A stretch of DNA of 64,000 nt. It comes from Aeromonas sobria. Its GTDB lineage: Bacteria; Pseudomonadota; Gammaproteobacteria; Enterobacterales; Aeromonadaceae. The stretch is taken from contig NZ_CDBW01000016.1 in the NCBI RefSeq assembly GCF_000820145.1, positions 62,001 through 126,000 on the forward strand. The letters run 5' to 3'. The notes below the pieces were generated by a model. It ran no database searches. It worked only from the letters and a program-made list of their open reading frames with translations, and was not told where the DNA came from. Positions 55,491-64,000 of the stretch are shown piece by piece (the stretch's first letter is position 1; every line of letters starts with the position of its first letter). A program made the translations under genes and the position numbers.

Positions 55491-56048
55491 GTGATCAACG
55501 AGATTAAAAACGATGCCAAGGACCGTATGGGCAAGAGCGTAGAGTCGCTCAAGACCCAGATGTCCAAGATCCGCACTGGCCGCGCTCATCCAAGCTTGCT
55601 GGATGGTATTCAGGTTGAGTACTACGGTTCTGCCACTCCGCTGAAGCAGTTGGCCAACGTGGTTGCGGAAGATGCTCGCACCCTCTCCATCTCCATTTTT
55701 GACCGCTCGATGATCCAGGCGATAGAGAAGGCAATCCTGACCTCTGATCTGGGCCTGAACCCGTCCAGCAATGGCCAGACCCTGCGCGTTCCTTTGCCTG
55801 CTCTGACTGAAGAGCGTCGTCGCGACCTGACCAAGATCGTTCGTGGCGAAGCAGAAAATGCCCGTGTTGCGGTGCGCAACATCCGTCGTGATGCCAACGC
55901 TGATCTGAAAGCGCTGCTGAAAGACAAAGAGATCTCCGAGGATGACGACCGTCGTGCCCAGGAAGAGATCCAGAAGCTGACCGACTCCTACGTCAAGCTG
56001 GTCGATGAGGCCCTTGCCGTAAAGGAGAAGGAGCTAATGGAAATCTAA
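55491..56048 (+). CDS. frr: Ribosome recycling factor
   Basis: A 185-residue protein from a GTG start (AGGA nine bases upstream), [46 protein letters not shown]. It dissociates the post-termination ribosome with EF-G. The helical arms (domain I) and the small beta domain around residues 35-105 are complete. A GC hairpin (GAGCCGT / ACGGCTC, about 55452-55468) lies in the gap after pyrH. Confidence 0.98.
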   Translation: MINEIKNDAKDRMGKSVESLKTQMSKIRTGRAHPSLLDGIQVEYYGSATPLKQLANVVAEDARTLSISIFDRSMIQAIEKAILTSDLGLNPSSNGQTLRVPLPALTEERRRDLTKIVRGEAENARVAVRNIRRDANADLKALLKDKEISEDDDRRAQEEIQKLTDSYVKLVDEALAVKEKELMEI

Positions 56049-56070
56049 GCCTTCGAAAGGTATATTACGA

Positions 56071-56105
56071 GCGCCGTGTAGTGCCCCTGCACGGCGCTTT
56101 TGTCT
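56071..56105 (+). terminator. Terminator/attenuator between frr and uppS
   Basis: Stem GCGCCGTG / CACGGCGC with an 11-base loop, followed by TTTTGTCTTTG. uppS starts 24 bases later, so partial read-through or an undetected promoter is needed. Confidence 0.75.
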
Positions 56106-56120
56106 TTGTAGGAGAATTAC

Positions 56121-56897
56121 ATGTCACTTTTGGCTGCGTTGGGTGATTGTGCCAACTCGTCTTTGCCCCGTCACGTGGCCATCATCATGGACGGTAACGG
56201 CCGCTGGGCCCAAAACCGTGGCAAGATGCGGGTTTATGGCCACAAGGCGGGTGTCAAGTCGGTGCGCGAGGCCGTCACCTTTGCCGCGCGGGCCAAAATA
56301 GATGCGCTGACCCTGTTTGCCTTCTCCAGCGAAAACTGGCGTCGTCCGGCGGGGGAAGTGAGTGCCTTGATGGAGCTGTTCATCACGGTATTGAGCCGGG
56401 AAGTGCAGAAACTGCACAACAACGGGATCCGGCTCAAGGTGATTGGTGATACTGCTCGCTTTAGTGAGCGGTTGCAGGCCAAAATCGCCAAGGCGGAGGC
56501 CCTGACCGCCAATAACAAGGGCTTGACCCTGAATATTGCGGCCAACTATGGCGGCCAGTGGGATATCGCTCAAGCGGCCCGCCGGCTTGCCAAGGCCGTG
56601 GCAGCCGGTGAACTGGCTGCCGATGATATTGATGAGTCCATGTTGACCCGTGAGGTTTGCATGGCCGATTTACCGCCGGTGGACCTGTTGATCCGTACCG
56701 GTGGTGATCATCGCATCAGCAACTTTGTGTTATGGCAGCTCGCTTATGCCGAGCTCTATTTTACCCCGGTATTGTGGCCTGACTTCAACGAGGCCGAGTT
56801 CAGTGAGGCAGTTGCCTCCTTCGTGGCCCGCGAGCGTCGCTTTGGCTGTACGGGTGAACAGATACGGGAATTGATCGCCGAGCAGCAGACCGGCTAA
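56121..56897 (+). CDS. uppS: Undecaprenyl diphosphate synthase
   Basis: A 258-residue cis-prenyltransferase making the C55 carrier lipid precursor for peptidoglycan. The catalytic [26 protein letters not shown] and [11 protein letters not shown] are present. In the C-terminal substrate motif the usual GGExRISNFLLWQ reads [13 protein letters not shown], with Asp in place of the conserved Glu. It is followed by cdsA. The enzyme is essential, so activity must be kept despite the substitution. Confidence 0.96.
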   Translation: MSLLAALGDCANSSLPRHVAIIMDGNGRWAQNRGKMRVYGHKAGVKSVREAVTFAARAKIDALTLFAFSSENWRRPAGEVSALMELFITVLSREVQKLHNNGIRLKVIGDTARFSERLQAKIAKAEALTANNKGLTLNIAANYGGQWDIAQAARRLAKAVAAGELAADDIDESMLTREVCMADLPPVDLLIRTGGDHRISNFVLWQLAYAELYFTPVLWPDFNEAEFSEAVASFVARERRFGCTGEQIRELIAEQQTG

Positions 56898-56924
56898 ACC
56901 CCGCTCCCAAGAGAGAGGTTTCTT

Positions 56925-57782
56925 TTGCTAAAACAACGAATTATTACTGCTTTGATGTTGATCCCCCTGGTGTTGGGGGCGCTTTTCTTTCTGCCATTGA
57001 AATTTTTTGCCCTGTTGGCAGCGCTGGTGTTCTTGTTGGCCAGTCGTGAATGGAGCGGGTTTGTCTTTGCTACCCCGCAGCAATGGTTACCCATCGTATT
57101 TTGCCTGTTACTCGGTGCCAGCCTTTTTTGGTTACCGGTTGAGCAACTCTGGGCTCCTCACCTGCACCCCATCGTAATGGGAGTGCTCTGGACTGCGGCC
57201 AGCTGGTGGTTGCTGGGTCTGCTGTTGGTGCTGCGCTATCCCCAGAGCGCCAAACTGTGGAAAGAGTCGATTTGGCTCAAGTCGCTGTTTGGTCTGGTGA
57301 CCCTGGTGCCTTTCTTCTGGTCGCTGGTCGCCATTCGTGGTTACAACTTTTACCATGACCCCATGATGGGGGCCTGGATCCTGTTGTTCGTGATGGGATT
57401 GGTCTGGGCGGCAGATTCTGGCGCGTATTTTTTCGGCAAGGCGTTTGGCAAACACAAGCTGGCACCGGCCGTCAGCCCGGGTAAAACCATTGAAGGCATG
57501 TGTGGTGGCCTCTTCACCGCCAGCCTGCTGGCCATCGGTGTCACCTGGTGGATGGGGTTTGTGCCTGCCAAGATGGGGATTATTCTGTTTTGCTCCCTGC
57601 TGGCAGTGTTGGCGTCTGTGCTCGGCGATCTGACGGAAAGTATGTTCAAGCGGGAAGCGGGCATTAAAGATTCTGGCACCTTGCTGCCTGGTCACGGCGG
57701 TATTCTCGACCGGATCGACAGCCTGACTGCTGCCCTGCCGGTATTTCTGCTCAGTTATCTGCTACTTGGTCAGGAGTTTTGA
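56925..57782 (+). CDS. cdsA: Phosphatidate cytidylyltransferase
   Basis: A 285-residue polytopic membrane protein making CDP-diacylglycerol for phospholipid synthesis. It has about eight membrane segments. The C-terminal signature is DSGAYFFGKAFGKHKLAPAVSPGKTIEG and SVLGDLTESMFKREAGIKDSGTLLPGHGGILDRIDSL. The start is TTG at 56925 with GAGG six bases upstream; no ATG in a suitable place precedes the first helix. Confidence 0.96.
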   Translation: MLKQRIITALMLIPLVLGALFFLPLKFFALLAALVFLLASREWSGFVFATPQQWLPIVFCLLLGASLFWLPVEQLWAPHLHPIVMGVLWTAASWWLLGLLLVLRYPQSAKLWKESIWLKSLFGLVTLVPFFWSLVAIRGYNFYHDPMMGAWILLFVMGLVWAADSGAYFFGKAFGKHKLAPAVSPGKTIEGMCGGLFTASLLAIGVTWWMGFVPAKMGIILFCSLLAVLASVLGDLTESMFKREAGIKDSGTLLPGHGGILDRIDSLTAALPVFLLSYLLLGQEF

Positions 57783-57849
57783 TGTTCAGCTTGCTGATGG
57801 TGTCGCGTGCACAGAGCGCTATTGAACTGTTATTGACGCAGGAGTGTTG

Positions 57850-59043
57850 ATGCGCAACCTGGTGATTCTGGGAGCTTCCGGCTCCATCGGTCAGAGTACC
57901 CTCAAGGTGCTGCGCCATAATCCGGGCAGTTGGCAAGTGCTGGCGTTGGCCGCTGCCCGCAGCGTGGATGCCATGCTGCGGGATTGCCTCGAATTTGCTC
58001 CCCGTTTTGCGGTGATGGTCGATGAAGAGGCTGCCCGTGAACTGGCCAGTCGCCTCAAGACCCACGGCAGTGCCACCCGGGTGATGTCAGGCGCTGCCGC
58101 GTTGTGCGATGTGGCGGCTCACCCCGATGCCCACAGCGTGATGGCGGCCATCGTCGGTGCCGCAGGGCTGGCACCGACCATGGCGGCGGTGCGGGCTGGC
58201 AAGCGGATCCTGCTCGCCAATAAAGAGGCGCTGGTGATGTCCGGTGCTTTCTTTATGAACGCTGTGCGTGAGTACGGCGCTGAACTGCTACCCATCGACA
58301 GCGAGCACAATGCAATTTTTCAGTGCCTGCCGACGGCTGTGCAGCGTGAACCCGGTTTTTGCGATCTGGCGGCGGCAGGGATCAGCAAGATCCTGCTGAC
58401 CGGTTCCGGTGGCCCGTTCCGTTATACCGAGATAGGCGAACTGGCCAAGGTGACGCCGGCGCAGGCCATCGCGCACCCCAACTGGTCGATGGGGGCCAAG
58501 ATTTCGGTGGATTCCGCCACCATGATCAACAAGGGGCTCGAATATATCGAGGCGCGCTGGCTATTCAATGCCGCCCCCGAGCAGATCCAGGTAGTGATCC
58601 ACCCACAATCGGTGATCCACTCTATGGTGCAGTACAAGGATGGCTCTGTGCTGGCCCAGCTTGGCAACCCGGACATGTGTACCCCCATTGCCCATGCACT
58701 CGCTTACCCCAATCGCATCCCCTCCAGTGTGGAACCTTTGGATTTCTTCAGTGTCGGAGAGTTCAGCTTTATCCGGCCTGATTACGATCGCTACCCCTGT
58801 CTGGCGTTGGCCATCAATGCCTGCCAGAAGGGGCAAGCGGCGACTACTGCGCTCAATGCCGCCAACGAAGAGGCTGTTGCCGCCTTCCTGGCCGGGCGTA
58901 TCGGTTTTATGGAGATAGCCCGGATCAACGAAACCGTCATGCTGGCGCTGGAAAGCAGTGCCGTCAGTTCGCTCGATGATCTGTTTGCCCTGGATGGTGC
59001 GGCCAGAGCCCGTGCTCACAACCTGATTGAGGAGCTTGGCTGA
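57850..59043 (+). CDS. ispC: 1-deoxy-D-xylulose 5-phosphate reductoisomerase
   Basis: A 397-residue enzyme of the MEP isoprenoid pathway, converting DXP to MEP with NADPH. The NADPH loop is [18 protein letters not shown]. Then [12 protein letters not shown], the metal-binding [47 protein letters not shown] and [16 protein letters not shown] follow. The ATG at 57850 has AGGAG five bases upstream and is preferred over the GTG at 57844. It overlaps rseP by one base. Confidence 0.97.
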   Translation: MRNLVILGASGSIGQSTLKVLRHNPGSWQVLALAAARSVDAMLRDCLEFAPRFAVMVDEEAARELASRLKTHGSATRVMSGAAALCDVAAHPDAHSVMAAIVGAAGLAPTMAAVRAGKRILLANKEALVMSGAFFMNAVREYGAELLPIDSEHNAIFQCLPTAVQREPGFCDLAAAGISKILLTGSGGPFRYTEIGELAKVTPAQAIAHPNWSMGAKISVDSATMINKGLEYIEARWLFNAAPEQIQVVIHPQSVIHSMVQYKDGSVLAQLGNPDMCTPIAHALAYPNRIPSSVEPLDFFSVGEFSFIRPDYDRYPCLALAINACQKGQAATTALNAANEEAVAAFLAGRIGFMEIARINETVMLALESSAVSSLDDLFALDGAARARAHNLIEELG

Positions 59044-60395
59044 TGGGCGGAGTTTTGTGGAATATTGGTGCTTTTGTTATCGCCCTTGGCTTATTGGTTG
59101 CGGTTCATGAGTTTGGCCATTTCTGGGTTGCCCGCCGTTGCGGTGTTCGGGTTGAGCGCTTCTCCATCGGCTTTGGCAAGGCAATCTGGCGCCGGATGGG
59201 CAAAGATGGCACCGAGTATGTGCTGGCGCTGATCCCCCTTGGCGGTTACGTCAAGATGCTCGATGGCCGGGTCGATGAGCTCAAGCCCGGTGACGAGCAG
59301 TACGCCTTCAATCACAAGAGTGTCTGGGCGCGGATGGCGATTGTCGCTGCGGGCCCGTTTGCCAACTTTTTGTTCGCCCTGTTTGCCTTGTGGATGATGT
59401 TTCTCATCGGGGTGCCGAGTGTCAAGCCGGTGATTGGCGAGGTTCGCCCTGCCTCCATCGTGGCAGAGGCTGGCGTGTCGCCCGGGATGGAAATTGTCGG
59501 GGTCGGCGATGAACAGACCGGTGACTGGGAGAGCGTCACCTACGCCCTTATCAGCCATCTTGGGGACGATGCTGTCACCCTCAAGGTGCAGTCACCCGAT
59601 ACCAGCTATACCACTGACAAAGTGTTGTCACTGGCACGCTGGACCTTCGATCCGGATAAAGAGTCTCCCATTGGCAGTTTGGGGATAGTCCCCCTCAGTG
59701 GCAAAGTGCTGCCGGTGGTCGCCGCCGTGGTGGCCAACAGTGCCAGTGAAAAAGCGGGGTTGCAGGTTGGCGATCGCATCAAGCAGGTTGGTGATGAGCC
59801 GATCACTGCTTGGGCCCAGTTTGTCGAACGGGTGCAACAGGCACCGGGTGAACCGTTGCAAGTGGTGGTCGAGCGCAATAACAGTGATCTGGCCGTGACC
59901 GTGACCCCGGATACCAAGAAGGTACAGGGTCAAATGGTCGGTTTTGTCGGTCTCTCGCCGCAGCTGGTTCCATTACCGGATGAATATCGAATTCTGTTAC
60001 AGTATGGGCCGTTAGAGGCGCTGTGGCAGGGGGCTGACAAGACCTGGAGTCTGATCACCCTCACCTTTGACATGATTGGCAAGCTGGTTGCTGGCATAGT
60101 GTCGCTGGATAACCTCAGTGGCCCCATCTCCATTGCCAAAGGCGCTGGTAGCAGTGCCGATTATGGTCTGGTCTATTTCTTGAGTTTTCTGGCGCTGATC
60201 AGCGTCAATCTGGGGATCATCAACTTGTTCCCCTTACCGGTACTCGATGGTGGTCATCTGGTCTATTTCCTGATCGAAGCGGTCACCGGTAAGCCGGTAT
60301 CAGACAAAATACAGGAAGTGGGTTTCAGGATTGGCGCCGCCATTCTGATGTTATTGATGGGCATTGCGCTGTTTAACGATTTCGCTCGCCTCTGA
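59043..60395 (+). CDS. rseP: Site-2 intramembrane protease RseP
   Basis: A 450-residue inner-membrane zinc metalloprotease that cuts RseA in the sigma-E envelope stress cascade and clears signal peptides. The zinc motif HEFGH is in the first membrane helix ([27 protein letters not shown]). Two PDZ domains (about 115-195 and 220-300, the second with [18 protein letters not shown]) follow, and the LDG motif is in [18 protein letters not shown]. It precedes bamA as in E. coli. Confidence 0.97.
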   Translation: MGGVLWNIGAFVIALGLLVAVHEFGHFWVARRCGVRVERFSIGFGKAIWRRMGKDGTEYVLALIPLGGYVKMLDGRVDELKPGDEQYAFNHKSVWARMAIVAAGPFANFLFALFALWMMFLIGVPSVKPVIGEVRPASIVAEAGVSPGMEIVGVGDEQTGDWESVTYALISHLGDDAVTLKVQSPDTSYTTDKVLSLARWTFDPDKESPIGSLGIVPLSGKVLPVVAAVVANSASEKAGLQVGDRIKQVGDEPITAWAQFVERVQQAPGEPLQVVVERNNSDLAVTVTPDTKKVQGQMVGFVGLSPQLVPLPDEYRILLQYGPLEALWQGADKTWSLITLTFDMIGKLVAGIVSLDNLSGPISIAKGAGSSADYGLVYFLSFLALISVNLGIINLFPLPVLDGGHLVYFLIEAVTGKPVSDKIQEVGFRIGAAILMLLMGIALFNDFARL

Positions 60396-60429
60396 GGCCA
60401 GAGCATCAACAAGGACACATAAGAACAAA

Positions 60430-62961
60430 ATGGCTGTTAAAAAAGCATTGGTGTTGAGTTGCCTGCTGGGTGCCAGTTTCCTGGCCCAGGCGGCCCCTGC
60501 CTCTTTTGTGGTGCAAGATATCCAGGTCGACGGTTTGCAACGGGTGACTCTGGGTGCCGCACTGTTGAATCTGCCGATCCGGGTCGGCGACACGGTCGAC
60601 TCCATGGCCCTGGCCAGCGCCATCAAAAAACTCTACTCCTCTGGTAACTTCGAGGATGTGAAGGTTTATCGGGATGGCCAGGTATTGCAGGTGATGGTCA
60701 AGGAGCGTCCAACCATCTCCAGCATCGAGTTTGCCGGCAACAAGGATATCAAAGAGGAGCAACTGACCCAGAGTCTGGAGTCCTCCGGTATCCGTGTGGG
60801 TGATCCGCTGGATCGCACCGTGCTTACCTCCCTCGAGAAGGGGTTGGAAGATTTCTACTACGGCGTGGGCAAATACTCCGCCAAGGTCAAGGCCATCGTC
60901 ACCCCGTTGCCGCGCAACCGGGTCGACCTCAAGTTCACCTTCGTGGAAGGGGAAGCGGCCAAGATCGAACAGATCAACATCGTGGGTAACAGCGCGTTTG
61001 CCGAAGAGCGGCTGATTGCCCAACTCTCCCTGCGCGATGAAGTGCCCTGGTGGAACTTCACCGCCGATCAGCGCTATCAGAAGCAGAAACTGGCCGGTGA
61101 TATCGAGACCCTGCGTTCCTACTACATGGACCGTGGCTATATCCGCTTTAGCCAGGAGTCCACCCAGGTCTCCATGACCCCGGACAAGAAGGGGGTCTAC
61201 GTGACCCTCAACATCAAGGAAGGGGAGCAGTACAAGGTCTCTGGCGTGCAAATCAAGGGTGATCTCATCGATCGCGGCAGCGAGATGAAAGGGTTGATCC
61301 CAATCACTGCTGGCAGCACCTACTCCGCCAGTCAAGTGACTCACACCGAAGAGGTGCTCTCCAAGTTCCTCGGCCGTTATGGCTATGCCTATCCGAAAGT
61401 GGTTACCTTCCCGCAAGTTAACGACCAGACCAAAGAAGTGGAGCTGATTGTCAACGTGGAACCGGGCCCCCGTGTCTACGTGCGCAATATCAACTTCAAC
61501 GGCAACGCCACCACTGAAGATCAGGTGCTGCGCCGTGAGATGCGCCAGATGGAAGGCACCTGGCTCTCCTCCGACAACATCGAGCAGTCCAAGAGCCGTC
61601 TCAACCGTCTTGGCTATTTCGAGAGTGTGGAAGTCGATACCAAGCGGGTACCGGGTAACGACGATCTGGTCGATCTGGACTTCAAGGTCAAGGAGCAGCC
61701 GGCCGGTTCCATCAACGCCGGTATCGGTTACGGTACAGAGTCAGGTCTGAGCCTGCAGGCGGGGATCTCTCAGGACAACTTTATGGGGACCGGCAAAAAG
61801 GTCTCTATCAACGCCAGCACCAACGACTACTCCAAGAACGTTGACCTGAGCTACAACGATCCCTATTTCACCGTGGATGGTGTCAGCCTAGGTGGCCGGG
61901 TTTACTACAACCAGTTCCGTGCCGATGATGCCGATATCGTCTCTTATGAGAACGAGACCATCGGTTTCCGTCTCTCCAGCGGCTTCCCGGTCAATGAATT
62001 CAACCGGCTGGACTTCAGTACCGGTATCGAGAGCACCAAGCTGAGCCGTCCATCGTTCAACGCCCAGAACTATCAGGATTGCTTGAAGGATAACCCTGAG
62101 TCAGACGGTAATACCTACTGCTGGGATCAGTGGAACGACAACCGTCAGTCGGTGCAGATGGATCAGTTCTGGAATGTCTATTCACAGGATGGCTCCAACC
62201 TCGACTTCGTCACCGTCGATGTGACCGCTGGCTGGACTCGCTCCACCCTGAACAAAGGGATGTTCCCCACCGCCGGTGATCGTCAACGGCTCAATGCCAA
62301 GGTGACTGTGCCCGGGATGGAGCTGCAGTACTACAAGCTCTCTGCCGAAAATGCCCACTACTTCCCCCTCGATGTGGACCACAACTGGGTGATGATCGGC
62401 AAGGGACGGGTCTCTTACGGTAACGGCTATGGCGATGACTCCATGCTGCCGTTCTTCGAGAACTACTATGCCGGTGGTTTCGATACGGTGCGTGGCTTCA
62501 AGAGCAATACCATTGGTCCCAAGGCGATCTACAAGACTTACAACAAACCGGGAACGCCAGGTTGTACCGGTAGTCAACCGTGTGAAACCGGCAGTTACGA
62601 AGGTTCGGATACCTCGGTGGGTGGTAACGCCCTGGCCGTCGCATCACTGGAGCTGGTGTTCCCGACCCCGTTTGTCTCCGAGACCTACCGCCCGCAGATC
62701 CGTTCTACCGTCTTTATGGATGCCGGCACCGTCTGGAGTACCGACTTTGCCAACGGAGCTTATCCTTGCGCCTCCGGTGCTGATTGCAACTATTTGAGTC
62801 AGGACTACTCTAACCCGGGCAATATTCGGGTCTCTGCCGGTGTCTCCTTGCAGTGGCTGTCGCCGATGGGCCCGCTGGTATTCGCCCTGGCCAAACCTAT
62901 CAAGAAATACGAGGGGGATCGCACTGAAGTCTTCTCCTTCAACATCGGTCGTACCTTCTAA
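60430..62961 (+). CDS. bamA: Outer membrane assembly factor BamA
   Basis: An 843-residue precursor with signal peptide [24 protein letters not shown]. Five POTRA domains (about 24-420) are followed by a C-terminal 16-stranded Omp85 barrel, with [12 protein letters not shown] corresponding to the conserved (V/I)RGF loop (DTVRGFKSN) and the final FNIGRTF. It is the core of the Bam complex that inserts outer-membrane proteins, including the LamB and adhesin barrels in this window. The start at 60430 has AAGGA somewhat far upstream. Confidence 0.98.
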   Translation: MAVKKALVLSCLLGASFLAQAAPASFVVQDIQVDGLQRVTLGAALLNLPIRVGDTVDSMALASAIKKLYSSGNFEDVKVYRDGQVLQVMVKERPTISSIEFAGNKDIKEEQLTQSLESSGIRVGDPLDRTVLTSLEKGLEDFYYGVGKYSAKVKAIVTPLPRNRVDLKFTFVEGEAAKIEQINIVGNSAFAEERLIAQLSLRDEVPWWNFTADQRYQKQKLAGDIETLRSYYMDRGYIRFSQESTQVSMTPDKKGVYVTLNIKEGEQYKVSGVQIKGDLIDRGSEMKGLIPITAGSTYSASQVTHTEEVLSKFLGRYGYAYPKVVTFPQVNDQTKEVELIVNVEPGPRVYVRNINFNGNATTEDQVLRREMRQMEGTWLSSDNIEQSKSRLNRLGYFESVEVDTKRVPGNDDLVDLDFKVKEQPAGSINAGIGYGTESGLSLQAGISQDNFMGTGKKVSINASTNDYSKNVDLSYNDPYFTVDGVSLGGRVYYNQFRADDADIVSYENETIGFRLSSGFPVNEFNRLDFSTGIESTKLSRPSFNAQNYQDCLKDNPESDGNTYCWDQWNDNRQSVQMDQFWNVYSQDGSNLDFVTVDVTAGWTRSTLNKGMFPTAGDRQRLNAKVTVPGMELQYYKLSAENAHYFPLDVDHNWVMIGKGRVSYGNGYGDDSMLPFFENYYAGGFDTVRGFKSNTIGPKAIYKTYNKPGTPGCTGSQPCETGSYEGSDTSVGGNALAVASLELVFPTPFVSETYRPQIRSTVFMDAGTVWSTDFANGAYPCASGADCNYLSQDYSNPGNIRVSAGVSLQWLSPMGPLVFALAKPIKKYEGDRTEVFSFNIGRTF

Positions 62962-62969
62962 ATCGCGTA

Positions 62970-62995
62970 TCGCCCCCAGCCATGGGGTGGGGGCA
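62970..62995 (+). terminator. Hairpin between bamA and skp
   Basis: GCCCCCAGCCATGGGGTGGGGGC can fold as a GC-rich stem (GCCCCC / GGGGGC) but no T-run follows, so it is more likely a transcript-processing or attenuating hairpin than a full terminator. Confidence 0.4.
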
Positions 62996-63110
62996 TGTAA
63001 TGATGGGACGCGCGCTATGCGTGCCTCAGCAGGTAACAAGACGGTCTTAACGCCGCTTGCATAATCAGGTAAATCAGGTAGCCCTCACCATGAGGGAACA
63101 AGGAGTAAGT

Positions 63111-63623
63111 GTGAATAAAGCGTTGAAAGTAGCTGGTTTGAGCTTTGCACTGATGGCTGCCGGCATGGGTTCTGCCTTCGCTGAGACCAAGATCGCCGTG
63201 GTTGATATGGGTGAAGTTTTCCAAAAGCTGCCCCAGCGTGAAGCGGTAGCCGCCAAGCTGAAAGGCGAATTCGAGCCGCGTATGCGTGAGCTGCAAAAGC
63301 TGGAACAGGATGGCCAGAAGCTGGTTGAAAAGTTCCGCAAAGATGAAGCCTTCATGAGCGCCGAGCAGAAGAAGCAGAATCAGGAGAAACTGGCCAAGCT
63401 GCAGATGGAGTTCAACCAGAAGCGTCAGGCGTTTGAACAGGACAACGGTCGCCGTCAGTCTGAAGAGCGCAACAAGATCCTGACCAAGGTACAGGCTGCC
63501 ATCGATTCCATCGCCAAGAGCAATGGTTACGATCTGGTGCTGGAGCGCAATGCCGCCCCGTTCGCCGCCAGCAAGCTGGACATCTCTGGTCAGGTTATTT
63601 CTCAGGTAAGCAAGAGCAACTAA
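63111..63623 (+). CDS. skp: Periplasmic chaperone Skp (OmpH)
   Basis: A 170-residue precursor from a GTG start with AGGAG five bases upstream. The signal peptide VNKALKVAGLSFALMAAGMGSAFA is followed by ETKIAVVDMGEVFQKLPQREAV, then long coiled-coil arms (EFEPRMRELQKLEQDGQKLVEKF) and the closing beta segment GYDLVLERNAAPFAAS. The trimer holds unfolded outer-membrane proteins on the way to BamA. It lies between bamA and lpxD, as in E. coli. Confidence 0.95.
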   Translation: MNKALKVAGLSFALMAAGMGSAFAETKIAVVDMGEVFQKLPQREAVAAKLKGEFEPRMRELQKLEQDGQKLVEKFRKDEAFMSAEQKKQNQEKLAKLQMEFNQKRQAFEQDNGRRQSEERNKILTKVQAAIDSIAKSNGYDLVLERNAAPFAASKLDISGQVISQVSKSN

Positions 63624-63626
63624 TTG

Positions 63627-64000
63627 ATGGCATTCACTCTCGCACAGCTGGCCCAGCAACTGGGGGCCGAGATCCATGGCGATGGAACCGTGGAAATCCG
63701 CAAGGTAGCGACACTGGAAAAGGCCGGGAAGGGTGAGATTACCTTCCTTTCCAACACAAAATACCGGCATTATCTGGAGCAGAGCAAGGCGAGCGCCGTG
63801 CTTATTACAGAGGCGGATTTGCCATTTTGTCCCACCCATGCACTGGTGCTCAAAGACCCTTATGTGGGCTTTGCCAAGGTAGCCCAACTGCTGGACACCA
63901 CCCCGCAACCGGCCACGGATATCCATCCGAGCGCGGTGATTGCGGCGGATGTGCAGCTGGGCGAGAGAGTGGCCATCGGGGCCAATGCAGTGATCGAATC
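63627..64000 (+). CDS. lpxD: UDP-3-O-acylglucosamine N-acyltransferase LpxD (partial)
   Basis: The reading frame begins MAFTLAQLAQQLGAEIHGDG at 63627 and stays open to the window end (about 124 residues). The N-terminal uridine-binding domain with ITFLSNTKYRHYL is followed by the first hexapeptide repeats (IHPSAVIAADVQLGERVAIGANAVIE). LpxD adds the second acyl chain in lipid A synthesis. It begins three bases after the skp stop and is truncated only by the window. Confidence 0.96.
   Translation, partial: MAFTLAQLAQQLGAEIHGDGTVEIRKVATLEKAGKGEITFLSNTKYRHYLEQSKASAVLITEADLPFCPTHALVLKDPYVGFAKVAQLLDTTPQPATDIHPSAVIAADVQLGERVAIGANAVIE

Overview
The window looks like the chromosome of an Aeromonas-type gammaproteobacterium. 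The evidence is a GC-rich backbone, the xni/ppnN/queF/syd...yqcC/truC/yqcA neighbourhood known from enterobacteria, the long form of QueF, a LamB/MalM pair, and the dapD-glnD-map//rpsB-tsf-pyrH-frr-uppS-cdsA-ispC-rseP-bamA-skp-lpxD cluster. The genus is inferred from gene content and order; no rRNA or tRNA gene is present to confirm it.

Layout. 1-12.0 kb is backbone: ygdD, rlmM, an exported protein, NAD-type isocitrate dehydrogenase, xni, ppnN, a diguanylate cyclase, a TPR signalling protein, queF, syd and the 3' end of a DUF2310 zinc-ribbon gene. 12,014-38,017 is a 26.0-kb integrative element inserted inside that DUF2310 gene; its 5' part resumes at 38,018. 38-47 kb is backbone again: the KfrA-like gene upstream of DUF2310, DUF2789, DUF3301 and DUF3549 genes, yqcC-truC-yqcA, lamB-malM and ptsG. 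47-64 kb holds DUF3461, dapD, glnD and map, then the long forward translation, lipid, isoprenoid and outer-membrane-assembly cluster, cut off inside lpxD.

The element is the most interesting part. Its right end carries a four-gene minus-strand module: a complete tyrosine recombinase, a large recombinase-fold protein without the catalytic residues, a second recombinase that is frameshifted here, and a small HTH/coiled-coil protein. This order, the inverted ends and a 6-bp spacer at each junction fit the strand-biased circularizing integrative elements (SEs) and the related Tn554 group. Its AT-rich left half is a surface and virulence module: a small membrane protein, a retropepsin-like protein, an invasin/intimin-type adhesin with a coding G10 tract, a degenerate downstream copy of the adhesin 3' end, a halovibrin-like exported protein, an EAL phosphodiesterase and a ToxR/ToxS-like pair. 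Its middle is a maintenance and conflict module: an orphan DUF2384 antitoxin-like gene, a ToxI-like 36-nt repeat RNA without toxN, an H-NS-like silencer, a Fic protein sharing palindromic operators with the H-NS-like gene, a DUF3289-like toxin with a membrane partner, and an Xre regulator.

How the parts may work together (inference): the ToxR/S pair and EAL protein probably control surface genes such as the adhesin, while repeat tracts (G10, CTTCTC and TACCTG hexamers) and the silent adhesin segment offer routes to variable expression. The integration costs the host an intact DUF2310 gene.
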